From positions 18,376 to 82,375 of IMG/VR virus record IMGVR_UViG_3300021142_000021: DNA of 64,000 nucleotides. One strand, given 5' to 3'. Both the position numbers and the translations under genes were made by a program. This DNA is from a virus. Under the pieces are notes generated by a model. The model did no database searches. It had not been told where the DNA came from and saw only the letters and a list, made by a program, of their open reading frames with translations. Within the stretch, counting starts at the first letter, position 1. Each line of letters starts with the position of its first letter. This document shows, one piece after another, positions 19,781 to 29,268 of the stretch.

Positions 19781-20359
19781 ATGGCATATACAATTCATAA
19801 ATCAGATGGTACCGCAGTAACGGTCCCCGATAATGCAATCGATCTTGCATATTACAATCAATCCGGTGGAACTACAGGGTTAGGTCAAGGTACACAATTA
19901 GTTGGTAGAAATACAATTGACTACGGTGCACCTATTGCACAAAATTTCTTGCAAATGGTAGAAAATTTCGCAAGTTCTACAGGATTCTTTCCTAGTGATG
20001 CAACAGCATTACAAGGTCAGCTATGGTTTAATAAAACTCTTGGTGCTTTATATGTGAGAACAACTGGTGCCACATCAGGTGGAATAGCAAACTGGCAACA
20101 AATTGTTACATTAGACGCTACAGGTAATTCTACAATTAATGGAAATTTACAAGTTAACGGAACTGAAAATATTACTAGTGACCTAACGGTAGATGGATCA
20201 ATCACAGCAGAAGGTGGATTACACGTGCCTGTGATATTTACTGCCTTACCTGTCTTACCACAAGTGGCACTAAATGGTGATATGATGGTTGTCGGTTCGG
20301 TTATATCGATTTATGCCGGTGGTGCATGGAATCAGATCTTCCCAGCAATCTATTCTTAA
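19781..20359 (+). CDS. Tail fibre or virion structural protein
   Basis: 192 residues. The pattern NTIDYGAPIAQNFLQMVENFA, then GQLWFNKT, then a run of short repeats (STINGNLQVNG, NITSDLTVDGSITAEG) is that of phage fibre proteins, in which the repeats build a trimeric beta-helical shaft. The short C-terminus ends in GGAWNQIFPAIYS. It sits between two other putative fibre or structural genes. The receptor is unknown. Confidence 0.65.
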   Translation: MAYTIHKSDGTAVTVPDNAIDLAYYNQSGGTTGLGQGTQLVGRNTIDYGAPIAQNFLQMVENFASSTGFFPSDATALQGQLWFNKTLGALYVRTTGATSGGIANWQQIVTLDATGNSTINGNLQVNGTENITSDLTVDGSITAEGGLHVPVIFTALPVLPQVALNGDMMVVGSVISIYAGGAWNQIFPAIYS

Positions 20360-20372
20360 GGTGGAAAGATAA

Positions 20373-21347
20373 ATGACCTACCAACAATACGGCACAATAC
20401 AGGCTTCAACATATAATGCATTTTCAGCTATCGCGAATAGCATTTATGCAGATACAAATGCGGGCACAACTTCATATACAAGCGCATCTTATGGGTATGG
20501 TCAAACTGCCTTATCCACCTCCATAGCAAGCGGCGCAAAAGTACAAGCGGCTGAATGGGCGGCATTATTTTCTGATATATCGAAATGTGGAAATCACCAA
20601 GGCACTACTGTTGTACCGCCATTACCTGGAGTCGGACCAGGATGGCCTGCGCCAGTGACTGGATCTACTACTCTACCTGTTGCCGGTAGTGCTATTACAG
20701 CATATAATAGTCCAGCTGGCGCACTTACGACATTACTTAATACTCTTATCACAAATAGATTTAATTTGTATGCAGGTCAGACTTCTGTCGTAAATATGCC
20801 ATCAACACCTTTTGCAGCACCTTCTTGGACACATACGTTAACATATACATTCACAGCAACTTTTAGTGACTGGGATCATGCTAGATATTTCTTCAATGCC
20901 GGCGGCGCAATTTATATCTCTGGTGCTCACCCAGGTGTATCTGGTGATGATGCCGAATGGAACGGAATGTTAACCAGTATGAGTCCTTTAGTGTTTAATT
21001 ATGGTGCCACAACACCAAATACCGGGACTCCTGGATCTATCGGAGGATTCTGGAACACAGGAACTACAAATCCGTTAACATCAGCATATCAAACAATATA
21101 TACGCAAACATATGCTCTTTCACCATATTCTGGAAGTTATATCCAAGTAAATGCTAAATTAGGTGCTGCCGCCGGATCAGCAGGTACTACGGTAATTACA
21201 TTCCAGGTAGTCTTCTTCCAGGCAGATTCGGGAACACTTTTTGCTGCAAAGACAGGAACTACAATGACACCAGCATACAGAAATTCTGCAGGTGCGGTTC
21301 CTACAACTGCACCTGTACTTGCAAGTCTAGGATTTGTTGCTACCTAA
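20373..21347 (+). CDS. Putative tail fibre/structural protein
   Basis: 324 residues rich in Thr, Ser, Gly and Ala, without charged clusters or catalytic motifs. The N-terminal part is tail-fibre-like (ASTYNAFSAIANSIYADTNAG). FSDWDHARYFFNAGGAIYISG (~170-190) is a motif I recall from phage structural proteins of this size. GATAAATG overlaps its start codon, a degenerate late motif. It is the last virion gene before the glycan block. Confidence 0.55.
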   Translation: MTYQQYGTIQASTYNAFSAIANSIYADTNAGTTSYTSASYGYGQTALSTSIASGAKVQAAEWAALFSDISKCGNHQGTTVVPPLPGVGPGWPAPVTGSTTLPVAGSAITAYNSPAGALTTLLNTLITNRFNLYAGQTSVVNMPSTPFAAPSWTHTLTYTFTATFSDWDHARYFFNAGGAIYISGAHPGVSGDDAEWNGMLTSMSPLVFNYGATTPNTGTPGSIGGFWNTGTTNPLTSAYQTIYTQTYALSPYSGSYIQVNAKLGAAAGSAGTTVITFQVVFFQADSGTLFAAKTGTTMTPAYRNSAGAVPTTAPVLASLGFVAT

Positions 21348-21366
21348 ATAATAGATCACATCCTAC

Positions 21367-21410
21367 AAGCCTCCGTTAACACTATAGATAAATAGAGCAA
21401 ACGGAGGTTT
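21367..21410 (+). promoter_or_regulatory. Hairpin hiding a ribosome site, with a late promoter in its loop
   Basis: CCTCCGTT (21370-21377) pairs perfectly with AACGGAGG (21400-21407). The stem extends to about 11 pairs through AAG/TTT with one G-U pair. The right arm contains the GGAGG ribosome site of the gene starting at 21414. The 22-base loop holds GATAAATA (21387-21394). A transcript from upstream would fold and hide the site. A transcript started in the loop would lack the left arm and be translatable. T4 uses this design for genes such as e, soc and 49. The stem followed by TTTT could also weakly terminate. Confidence 0.7.
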
Positions 21411-21413
21411 TCC

Positions 21414-21773
21414 ATGGAAGAAAGATTACAACAAGCACTAGAGTTTGCTAACTATAGACAAACTCTCAACAACCAACTCCACAAAGTAAAAGTTAAAGCC
21501 GAGGGGCTTCTAATGTTTGCTAAGAACGGAGGCAATTTTACTGTTAATCAAGAACTAATTTGTTTCTTAGATTATCTAGTACGCACTGGAGTAACTGAAG
21601 CAAATATATTAGACATTGATAATACTCCTGTTAAAATTGAAGATATTGCTAGTTTTTCTAAAGATATAACACGAAGATATTTTGAAGTAACAGATGATTA
21701 CCTAAGAGAGTATCAGTCCATTAGAAAATTAAGAAATGTTAAATCTATTATCGGTGTAAAGGTTGAAGAATGA
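21414..21773 (+). CDS. Conserved hypothetical phage protein
   Basis: 119 residues, starting MEERLQQALEFANYRQTL. The predicted character is helical N-terminal and C-terminal parts around a central beta segment (NGGNFTVNQELICFLDYLV). Similar short proteins occur in marine T4-like phages without a known function. It has a strong ribosome site that can be sequestered in the preceding hairpin, so its expression is probably restricted to late times. The stop overlaps the next start by four bases. Confidence 0.75.
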   Translation: MEERLQQALEFANYRQTLNNQLHKVKVKAEGLLMFAKNGGNFTVNQELICFLDYLVRTGVTEANILDIDNTPVKIEDIASFSKDITRRYFEVTDDYLREYQSIRKLRNVKSIIGVKVEE

Positions 21774-22672
21774 GCCGCGGAGTATTAATGTTCGCACACA
21801 ACAATACTGAAATTGATTATTTCAAAATTGCTTGTGCTAATGCGTTAATGGTTAAGAAAAATCTTAATGTACCTGTTACGCTGATAACTGATTCAGGCAC
21901 TGCAGATTGGGGTAAGTCAGCTTTAGGTAAAGATTTTGTAGATAGTTGTTTCGATAACATCATTGAAGTAAATAGAGACTGGATGTTTAAAAATACACGA
22001 AATTTTTCTGATACGTCATATTCTACAAAATCTCTACAGTTTTATAATTGCGGTCACGGTGCAGCCTATGAGTTATCACCGTATGATGAGACTCTACTTA
22101 TTGATAGTGATTATCTAATTATGAGTTCAGCTCTAAGTAAATGTTGGGACAGTAAATACGATGTAATGATTAATCATAAAATATTTTCACCTCTTGATGC
22201 GAAACCATATACACAAAATGTAGATGAACTAAGTATTACTCTTTATTGGGCAACTGTGATTTATTTTAGAAGATCCGATCTTGCCAGACATCTGTTTTCT
22301 CTGGTAGAAGATATTCAACTAAATTACGGATATTATAGAGATCTATACTGTTTTTCGAGCAGCATGTTTAGAAATGATACAGCATTTAGTATAGCAATAC
22401 ATATGCTAAACGGATTCAACAGCGAAGAACCTATCATAAGTGAATTACCTATTGTAGGATTGTTAATGTCCTGGGATAGAGATGATATTTATTGTATTAA
22501 TGATATAAATGATATTACTCTCTATACTGAAAAAGTTAAACAATCAGGAACATATATTTTAACAAGATTAAAAGATACAGATGTCCATATTATGAATAAA
22601 TGGGCAATAAGTCGCCACATAGATCGTATAATCGAATTATATAAGGAAATCACATGTCAAGAGGCTACTTAA
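21770..22672 (+). CDS. GT8-like glycosyltransferase-type protein (copy 1)
   Basis: 300 residues. The fold cues are those of GT-A transferases: an N-terminal beta strand GVLMFAHNN, VPVTLITDSG, and ETLLIDSDYLIM (~103-114), where DSD sits in the place of the metal-binding DxD. It would transfer a sugar from a nucleotide donor to a glycan. It resembles the next gene in layout (SPYDETLLIDSDYL versus SPFDETIILDADML), so the two look like a diverged tandem pair. Donor and acceptor are unknown. Confidence 0.6.
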   Translation: MSRGVLMFAHNNTEIDYFKIACANALMVKKNLNVPVTLITDSGTADWGKSALGKDFVDSCFDNIIEVNRDWMFKNTRNFSDTSYSTKSLQFYNCGHGAAYELSPYDETLLIDSDYLIMSSALSKCWDSKYDVMINHKIFSPLDAKPYTQNVDELSITLYWATVIYFRRSDLARHLFSLVEDIQLNYGYYRDLYCFSSSMFRNDTAFSIAIHMLNGFNSEEPIISELPIVGLLMSWDRDDIYCINDINDITLYTEKVKQSGTYILTRLKDTDVHIMNKWAISRHIDRIIELYKEITCQEAT

Positions 22673-23505
22673 TTCTCTCTCAAAGTACAAAGAAGGATAA
22701 TTATACTAGATTAGCATATGCACTAGCATTAAGTATTAGAAATTCTCAAAGTACCGAAAGTAATGTGGCATTAGCCACTACTGACGTCAATCTTCCAGAT
22801 AAGTATCTCGAAGTTTTTGATCACGTAATAGATATACCGTGGACAGATCAGGCTGAGTATTCTAAGTGGAAAATTGAGAATAAATGGAAATATTATTACA
22901 TGTCTCCTTTTGATGAAACAATTATTTTGGATGCTGATATGTTATTTCCGACTGATATCAGCCATTGGTGGGATACTCTATCTAAGAAAGACATATGGAT
23001 TACAGATAAACCTAGAACATTTCGCGGCGAAGTAATCACATCAAATAGATATAGACAGTCATTTGTTTCAAATGAATTACCGAATGTACATACAGCATTT
23101 ATGTATTTTAAGAAATCAGAAATTGCGGCGGAATTATTTAAAATGGTAGAATTAATTTTTGAAAATTGGGAAAGATTCTTCTATAATTATATGGACGAAA
23201 CTCGTCCAAAATATCTATCAGGTGATGTTGCTTACGCATTAGCAATTAAAATATTAGGAATAGAAAAGGAATGTTTCGGTAATTCAGATCTTGTGCCGTC
23301 ATTTGTACACATGAAATCATTTTTACAGAATGTTGATGAAAAATTCTTAACAGACGATTGGACACAACATTTTCCTACGTATTTTGCCGAAGACGGGACA
23401 TTTAAGGTAGGCAATTATCAGCAGACATTACCGTTTCATTATCAAACTAAATCATGGTTAACAGATGAAATGATTGATATCTTAGAAAAGAGGCTCGACA
23501 TATGA
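22654..23505 (+). CDS. GT8-like glycosyltransferase-type protein (copy 2)
   Basis: 283 residues overlapping the previous gene by 19 bases. YMSPFDETIILDADMLFP (~85-102) carries a DAD triad typical of GT-A/GT8 metal sites. NVHTAFMYFKKSE and GDVAYALAIK follow, as in GT8-like proteins with a late Asp in the acceptor or donor region. It is related to the preceding gene and is probably the second transferase of a pair. Confidence 0.65.
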   Translation: MSRGYLILSQSTKKDNYTRLAYALALSIRNSQSTESNVALATTDVNLPDKYLEVFDHVIDIPWTDQAEYSKWKIENKWKYYYMSPFDETIILDADMLFPTDISHWWDTLSKKDIWITDKPRTFRGEVITSNRYRQSFVSNELPNVHTAFMYFKKSEIAAELFKMVELIFENWERFFYNYMDETRPKYLSGDVAYALAIKILGIEKECFGNSDLVPSFVHMKSFLQNVDEKFLTDDWTQHFPTYFAEDGTFKVGNYQQTLPFHYQTKSWLTDEMIDILEKRLDI

Positions 23506-24170
23506 ATACCTTAGTTTTAATGTATGTCTTCTATGATAAGAATGGAGATATCAAGGCAATCACACCGATATTGGATGAAAACTTTTCTATTAACTTTTCA
23601 TCAGCGACTTTTCCATTGGCCGAAGTAGAAATGTTTTTAACAGCACAGAGTAGTACATTTGATTATCAAGTAAAACAAATTGACAAAGTTTCTGGCACAA
23701 CCTATAAGATTGTTAAGAAACAAACTAATGTAACCTATACAAGAACATTAGATTCATATTTAACTAAAGTAGATGATGTTAAACGTCATGAAACTATTCT
23801 TACCATAACAAATATCACAGACGATAGTGTTATATCAGTGGAAATTAATAAAGATTTTAAGGAATTATATATCAAAAACGAATGTTCCGAAGAACAACAA
23901 GAAAGTATTGCTACTTTTTTTACTAGCGGGCCGTCAGTGGTATATCTAACAAAGAAGAATAATCCATATCATTTATTATTCTCTTTTACCTTCACGCCAA
24001 TAGATCTTATTAGAGTGGATAAGTTGTATTTCAACTATACAGGGGATTATACTGATACAAGTACAAGTGTTTATACGAAGAAACTCATAATCGGCTATGG
24101 ATACAAAGAGACTAATAAGAAACAGTTACGTATACAAAAAAGAGGTATAAAATGGCTTTCAGATCGTTAA
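23502..24170 (+). CDS. Hypothetical protein
   Basis: 222 residues with no recognised motif. The first ~190 residues are beta-strand-prone; the C-terminus is basic (KKQLRIQKRGIKWLSDR). It overlaps both neighbours (4 bases upstream, 19 downstream), so it is translated within the glycan operon. It could be a structural or accessory protein. I cannot assign a function. Confidence 0.6.
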   Translation: MNTLVLMYVFYDKNGDIKAITPILDENFSINFSSATFPLAEVEMFLTAQSSTFDYQVKQIDKVSGTTYKIVKKQTNVTYTRTLDSYLTKVDDVKRHETILTITNITDDSVISVEINKDFKELYIKNECSEEQQESIATFFTSGPSVVYLTKKNNPYHLLFSFTFTPIDLIRVDKLYFNYTGDYTDTSTSVYTKKLIIGYGYKETNKKQLRIQKRGIKWLSDR

Positions 24171-25156
24171 ATGAATTAGATGTTATTTTTATCAGTTATG
24201 ATGAAGATAATTGTGAAGAAAATTGGGCAGACCTAGAAAGTAAGGTTCCCTGGGCCAAACGAGTACATGGTGTAAAAGGGTCAGACGCTGCACATAAAGC
24301 TGCCGCCAACTTATCAGAGACAGATAGATTTATTTCTGTTGATGCTGATAACATTGTAGATCCGAATTTCTTCGATATGGAATTAGATTTTGATCACCCG
24401 AAGTTATCCGGAAAAGCAGTTAGTTGGGCAGCAGTCAACTTCGTAAATGGATTAGAGTATGGTAATGGTGGGTTGAAATGTTGGCCGAAACAGTACGTAT
24501 TAGATATGCGTACTCATGAGAATGCTGTGAGTGAAGATGAAAGAAATCAAGTAGATTTTTGTTGGGAGGGTAGCTATGTGCAGATGGCAAATCAGTACAG
24601 CACTACCTATCCCAATGGTAGTCCACGGCAAGCATTTCGTGCAGGATTTAGAGAAGGCGTTAAGATGAGCTTGGATCAGGGTGGCAAAGTACACCCTGAT
24701 GATTTTAAGAAAAAGATCTGGTGGGGTAATTATAAACGTCTTATCACATGGTGTAGCGTCGGCGCTGATGTAGAAAATGGATTATGGTCTATGTATGGTA
24801 CGCGACTTGGTTGCCAAATGACTAATCTAACTGAATGGAATTACGTAAACGTAAGAGATTTTGACTATCTTAATAATCTTTTCACAGATGAAGTTATGCC
24901 AAAGTTTGCTACAAGATCCGGCCCACACTATGCAGAGAAATGCTATAAGACAGGCTATGTATGGGATAACCAGAAGTTATGGACCGCTATAACTGACTTA
25001 GGAACAGAACTAAGAAAAGGGCTCGGTATGGAACTTGCAGAACTAGACGAATCCCAGAGCAGGTTCTATAAGGCAGCACAATATAATGTTCCACGCATGA
25101 ATAAGATGTTTACTGAAGAGGAACTGTATGAACTTAGAAGGATTAACAATAAATGA
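24152..25156 (+). CDS. Glycosyltransferase-like protein of marine phages
   Basis: 334 residues. DVIFISYDEDNCEENWADL at the N-terminus and DRFISVDADNIVDPNFF (~60-76) fit a GT2-like GT-A fold, with DADN as the metal-binding motif. WAAVNFVNGLEYGNGGLKCWPK follows as a conserved block. Proteins of this type occur in large marine T4-like phages next to radical SAM and methyltransferase genes, as here. Probably a sugar transferase, but the substrate is unknown. Confidence 0.65.
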   Translation: MAFRSLNELDVIFISYDEDNCEENWADLESKVPWAKRVHGVKGSDAAHKAAANLSETDRFISVDADNIVDPNFFDMELDFDHPKLSGKAVSWAAVNFVNGLEYGNGGLKCWPKQYVLDMRTHENAVSEDERNQVDFCWEGSYVQMANQYSTTYPNGSPRQAFRAGFREGVKMSLDQGGKVHPDDFKKKIWWGNYKRLITWCSVGADVENGLWSMYGTRLGCQMTNLTEWNYVNVRDFDYLNNLFTDEVMPKFATRSGPHYAEKCYKTGYVWDNQKLWTAITDLGTELRKGLGMELAELDESQSRFYKAAQYNVPRMNKMFTEEELYELRRINNK

Positions 25157-25743
25157 TTGACTCCCAATTCTTAATACGCTATACTAATGGCTTATATACA
25201 ACGGAATCCAAAGATGCCCCTACATATGAAGAATTTAGAGATATGTTTAGTTCGGGGCAGATCCTAAGTAAGGAATGGCTCATTGATAAACTCAAACAAC
25301 TAAACATTATCTCTGATGAATCTGTTGTTATTGTCGGGGCTTGGTATGGGACACTTGGATTAATGTTAAAGAAACAATTTCCATACATTGCTCTAACAAT
25401 GTTAGATATAGATCCCAGATGTGAAACATATCTAACTAATATTACATATGATCTAGATGTACTATCTATAACCAAGGATATGTATAATTATAAGTACAGG
25501 GAACAGGTCGTAATAAATACTGCCTGTGAACATATACCAAATGTTAGATGGTGGTTAGATAAGTTACCAAAAGGCACTATTGTGATCTTACAATCGAATA
25601 ATTTTACCGAAGGTGAAGATCACATAAATTGTGTACGAAGAATTGAAGAGTTTGAGGCACAAACAGCACTGGCAGAAGTTTTGTTCTCCGGTGAACTAGA
25701 GACACCGATGTATTTTAGGTACATGATTATAGGAAAGACTTAA
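25153..25743 (+). CDS. Class I SAM-dependent methyltransferase-like (copy 1)
   Basis: 196 residues. VVIVGAWYGTLGLML (~59-73) is the glycine-rich SAM-binding loop and LTMLDIDP (~78-85) places the acidic ribose-binding residue. The N-terminal block FLIRYTNGLYTTESKDAPTYEEF is repeated in the next gene, so the two are tandem duplicates. The central INTACEHIPN sits where an active-site motif is expected. Probably methylates a sugar or small acceptor in the glycan pathway. Confidence 0.7.
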   Translation: MIDSQFLIRYTNGLYTTESKDAPTYEEFRDMFSSGQILSKEWLIDKLKQLNIISDESVVIVGAWYGTLGLMLKKQFPYIALTMLDIDPRCETYLTNITYDLDVLSITKDMYNYKYREQVVINTACEHIPNVRWWLDKLPKGTIVILQSNNFTEGEDHINCVRRIEEFEAQTALAEVLFSGELETPMYFRYMIIGKT

Positions 25744-25753
25744 AGGTTAGAAA

Positions 25754-26320
25754 ATGATAGATTCCTGGTTTATTATAAATTATACAAATGCATTGTGGTC
25801 ACTACCCCCGGAAAATTCTCCTACATACGAAGAATTTCAACAGATGTTCAGATCACATGAAATTTATAGATATGAATGGGCATTAAATCAGCTAGGTCAG
25901 TTAAGGATTGTTTCGGATGAAACAACTGTACTAGTGGGTGCTGGGTATGGTGTCTCGAGCTTAATGCTACAACGATTCTACAAATATATACCTATAACTT
26001 TACTAGAAACGAATTCCAAGTATGAAGTATTCTTAAATCATCTCATTAAAGTTATACCGCTTTTGAAGACAGAGATAAATGACATTTATACTCGCACTTA
26101 TACGGAACAGATTGTTATAAGTCTATCTTGCGAAAACATAGATGTAAAGAAATGGATAAAAAAATTACCAAAACATACAATTGTGGTCCTACAGACACTA
26201 AATGATTTTGATGAATTTAAAGAACAAACACAGTTATCTGAGACCTTATTCTCGGATACTCTAAAGATAGAAACATCCGTAGGTACAATCACACGCAATA
26301 TGTTAATAGGACGCACATGA
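25754..26320 (+). CDS. Class I SAM-dependent methyltransferase-like (copy 2)
   Basis: 188 residues. It shares the layout of the preceding gene: FIINYTNALWSLPPENSPTYEEF, then VLVGAGYGVSSLML as the SAM loop and LLETNSKYEVF in place of LDIDP. ISLSCENID replaces NTACEHI, so the presumed active-site region has diverged and substrate specificity may differ. An AAAGGTTAG ribosome site precedes ATG 25754. Confidence 0.65.
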   Translation: MIDSWFIINYTNALWSLPPENSPTYEEFQQMFRSHEIYRYEWALNQLGQLRIVSDETTVLVGAGYGVSSLMLQRFYKYIPITLLETNSKYEVFLNHLIKVIPLLKTEINDIYTRTYTEQIVISLSCENIDVKKWIKKLPKHTIVVLQTLNDFDEFKEQTQLSETLFSDTLKIETSVGTITRNMLIGRT

Positions 26321-27714
26321 AAACACTAACTATCCCAATTCACGCTTTTAGAGATCAACTAAATGCAATAAGCCCGTCCTTTTGCGCTGCAAAGTGGCAG
26401 CAGGTTACTTTGCATCTCCAGACAGGACATACGCATAGTTGTCACCACCCGCGTACACATAAGATTCCATTAGATGAATTATTAGCAAATCCGTCAGCAT
26501 TACATAACACAAACTTTAAGAAGTTGCAAAGAAAGAAGATGCTCGAGGGTGTTCGTCCTAACGAATGCGATTATTGCTGGAGAATAGAAGACGGTCCCGG
26601 TGATGGCCTCAGCGACAGAATTTATAAATCGTCCGATGACTGGGCGATTCCACACATCGACGCAATTAAAGAGATGCCATGGGATAATGATGTTGTCCCT
26701 TCTTACTTAGAGGTATCTTTTAGTAGTGTGTGTAACTTTAAATGCAGTTATTGCACCCCACAGGTTAGTAGTAAATGGATGGAAGAAATTGAGAAATTTG
26801 GACCATATCCTACATCTACGAAGTTTGGCGATATTGAATGGCTAAGACAGAGTGATGCTATGCCTATTCCTCATAAAGATGAAAATCCTTATGTCGACGC
26901 ATTCTGGAAATGGTGGCCAGATATCTATACTAAGTTAGAGCATTTCCGTATCACCGGTGGTGAACCGTTGCTCACAAAGGATACATTTAAGGTATTAGAT
27001 TATGTCATTGATAATCCTAATCCTAATTTACGTCTCTCTATAAACACTAATATGTGTCCACCAGACGGATTATTAGATAAATTTATTGAGAAAATTAAGA
27101 TTATTTGTGGAGAGAAGAAGGTAAAACAACTCAATATTTTTACCAGCGCAGAAGCACATGGTAAGCAGGCAGAGTATATTCGACATGGGTTAGATTACAA
27201 TAAATGGTTATCGAATATTAGAAAAGTATTAAGTGAAGTACCTAACTGTACATTCACGATTATGAGTACCTATAATCTGCTCAGTGTTACCACATACAAA
27301 GAATTTATGAAGGATATTCTGCAAATCAAATTAGATTTTAGCAGATTCGATAGGCCAGATTCACCGATTATTCTTGATGTCCCATATCTACGATATCCAA
27401 CTCATCAGGCAATTTTTGTTATGCCTGAGAAATTCTTACCAATTGTATATGATCAGGTAACCTTTATTCATCAACATATTGAGAATTCATTATGGTTTGG
27501 TACTGCAAGTAAAGGCTTCTATCAATGGGAGGCAGACAAGTTTAAGAGAATTTACGAATTGGTCTGTAAGGTAAAAGACGTAGAAGCAGTTAATCAAAAT
27601 CAGAAAGACTTTATTAAATTTGTTGATGAGCACGATCGTCGACGAGGCACAAATTTCTTAGAAACATTCCCTGAGATGGAAGAAGAATATCGTAAATGGT
27701 CTAAGGCTCTATGA
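26317..27714 (+). CDS. Radical SAM protein with twitch-type C-terminus
   Basis: 465 residues. C-x3-C-x2-C (CNFKCSYC, ~138-145) binds the [4Fe-4S] cluster used to cleave S-adenosylmethionine. FRITGGEPLL (~209-218) is the GGE motif. Upstream CHHPRTHKIPLDELL and NECDYCWRIED are the N-terminal cysteine/histidine blocks typical of the phage 'twitch domain' radical SAM group. The substrate is unknown; the operon context argues for a sugar or peptide modification. It overlaps both neighbours by four bases. Confidence 0.85.
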   Translation: MKTLTIPIHAFRDQLNAISPSFCAAKWQQVTLHLQTGHTHSCHHPRTHKIPLDELLANPSALHNTNFKKLQRKKMLEGVRPNECDYCWRIEDGPGDGLSDRIYKSSDDWAIPHIDAIKEMPWDNDVVPSYLEVSFSSVCNFKCSYCTPQVSSKWMEEIEKFGPYPTSTKFGDIEWLRQSDAMPIPHKDENPYVDAFWKWWPDIYTKLEHFRITGGEPLLTKDTFKVLDYVIDNPNPNLRLSINTNMCPPDGLLDKFIEKIKIICGEKKVKQLNIFTSAEAHGKQAEYIRHGLDYNKWLSNIRKVLSEVPNCTFTIMSTYNLLSVTTYKEFMKDILQIKLDFSRFDRPDSPIILDVPYLRYPTHQAIFVMPEKFLPIVYDQVTFIHQHIENSLWFGTASKGFYQWEADKFKRIYELVCKVKDVEAVNQNQKDFIKFVDEHDRRRGTNFLETFPEMEEEYRKWSKAL

Positions 27715-28487
27715 ATTTAGAAGAGAGAATCGCAGTCTGTTTCAGCGGACAATTAAGAACGGGACTAGAAACTGCCCCGTTCTTAAAGAGATTCTTCGGT
27801 GACCTATTACCTAAAATGGACTTCTTTATACATACATGGGATACAGATACCAGCCTAGTTTGGGATCCGAAAACAGGTATGTTTCCCGAACCAGACCTTG
27901 TTGAACATCTGCCCATTGAGGCAGATAAGTTTATTAAGATAAAGGAAATATATAATCCTATCAAAATGGTAGTGGATAATATAAATGCGTATGAGATATC
28001 CTATCATCAAAGAGTAATTAACCGATCTGGATTACCACCCGTATTGCACACAGGGATGTTTCAGAGTCTATATGAGTCAAATTCATACAAGACAGAATAT
28101 GAAATAGAAAATAGTTCCGAATATGGGCTTGTCATACGTATACGATTTGATATATTCTTTGATCCGGGTCACACATTACAAGAAGAACTTGAGTATCTCA
28201 ATGTCGAGCCAAATAGGTTATATGTTTCTGACTTCATGGCGAAATTGCCGAGAAGTGTAGAGGATATCTGCTGGATAGCAAAATCATCTACAATAAATAC
28301 TGTATGTGATTTTAGTCTAGAAAGAGAAACACGAAGCGACATGACTGTCATTGATTGGCAAGATCATCTTAGATACTATCTTTACAAACATGATATATTT
28401 CCTGTAAAATGGAAGAATAACAACCTGTATATCTATAGAACAGCTAATGGCGCATTTAGTCCATTTGATACAAAGGATTTAAAGTGA
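27711..28487 (+). CDS. FIHTWD-family putative glycosyltransferase, copy 1
   Basis: 258 residues, first of an expanded family in this window. The shared landmarks are a first strand IAVCFSGQLRTG (7-18), DFFIHTWDT (~38-46), a Y-x-x-E-Y/EIE-type helix with LVIRIRFDIFF (~136-146), and DICWIAKSST (~183). The R-x-D motif and the TW motif recall WavE-type LPS-synthesis proteins (PF07507). Glycosyl transfer to an envelope glycan is therefore the best guess, not shown. Confidence 0.65.
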   Translation: MNLEERIAVCFSGQLRTGLETAPFLKRFFGDLLPKMDFFIHTWDTDTSLVWDPKTGMFPEPDLVEHLPIEADKFIKIKEIYNPIKMVVDNINAYEISYHQRVINRSGLPPVLHTGMFQSLYESNSYKTEYEIENSSEYGLVIRIRFDIFFDPGHTLQEELEYLNVEPNRLYVSDFMAKLPRSVEDICWIAKSSTINTVCDFSLERETRSDMTVIDWQDHLRYYLYKHDIFPVKWKNNNLYIYRTANGAFSPFDTKDLK

Positions 28488-29260
28488 GTAATAGAATAGC
28501 GATATGTTTTAGCGGACAAATTCGAACAGGTGTAATAGCTTCACAGAGTATCTTGCGGTATGTAGGAGATCTATTGTCTGATGTTGATTTCTTTATACAT
28601 ACATGGGATACAGAAACTATCTCTAAGTGGGGTCTGCAAGGACGAGATAAAAACTTGGCTGATAAGCCATTTCCTGTAAATCCTGAAAAATTTATAAAAA
28701 TGGAAGAAATATATCATCCAATAAAAATGCAGATAGATAGTTTCGGAGAATACACGCAGAAAAAACATGATTTACTGAGTTATGCTGGATATAGTGAACA
28801 CCCATTATTTCATAGTGCATACGAATCAAATATGCTCAAGAAGCAATACGAAGATGCAAACAATTTCAAATATAAATTAGTAATAAAAATGAGACCCGAT
28901 ATGGTAATGAATTCTCGTCTAAGACTAGAAGATGAAGTTCACTATGTATGCGATCACCGTAAAACAGATGTATTCTATGTTAATGATCAATGGAATAAGT
29001 GTCCCGAGTCTATAGAAGATATATGTTGGATGTCATCTTCAGATACTATGGATATAGCATGTGATTATATACGCGAAAGAGAAATTAATAATTCATATAG
29101 AGATATTGATTGGCAAACACACCATAGTATATATCTTAAAGAACACAACATACTCTCTAGACCGTTTAAATATAACGAACTATATATCTATAGAGATTAT
29201 CACGTCGAAGCTGGAATTAGTCCATTAGATACAATTTCAATTAAATCATTTACAAATTAA
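28484..29260 (+). CDS. FIHTWD-family putative glycosyltransferase, copy 2
   Basis: 258 residues, starting at GTG 28484, which overlaps the previous TGA (GTGA). Landmarks: IAICFSGQIRTG, DFFIHTWDTE, VIKMRPDMVM and DICWMSSSDTMD. It has the same length as copy 1 and is probably a direct duplicate of it. GT activity is inferred from the family only. Confidence 0.65.
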   Translation: MSNRIAICFSGQIRTGVIASQSILRYVGDLLSDVDFFIHTWDTETISKWGLQGRDKNLADKPFPVNPEKFIKMEEIYHPIKMQIDSFGEYTQKKHDLLSYAGYSEHPLFHSAYESNMLKKQYEDANNFKYKLVIKMRPDMVMNSRLRLEDEVHYVCDHRKTDVFYVNDQWNKCPESIEDICWMSSSDTMDIACDYIREREINNSYRDIDWQTHHSIYLKEHNILSRPFKYNELYIYRDYHVEAGISPLDTISIKSFTN

Positions 29261-29268
29261 TAAATATT

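Noticed and set aside
29259-29266. AATAAATA as a late promoter for the transferase at 29269
   Set aside because: It ends two bases before the ATG inside a dense operon and differs from the consensus at the first base. Chance is likely in AT-rich DNA.
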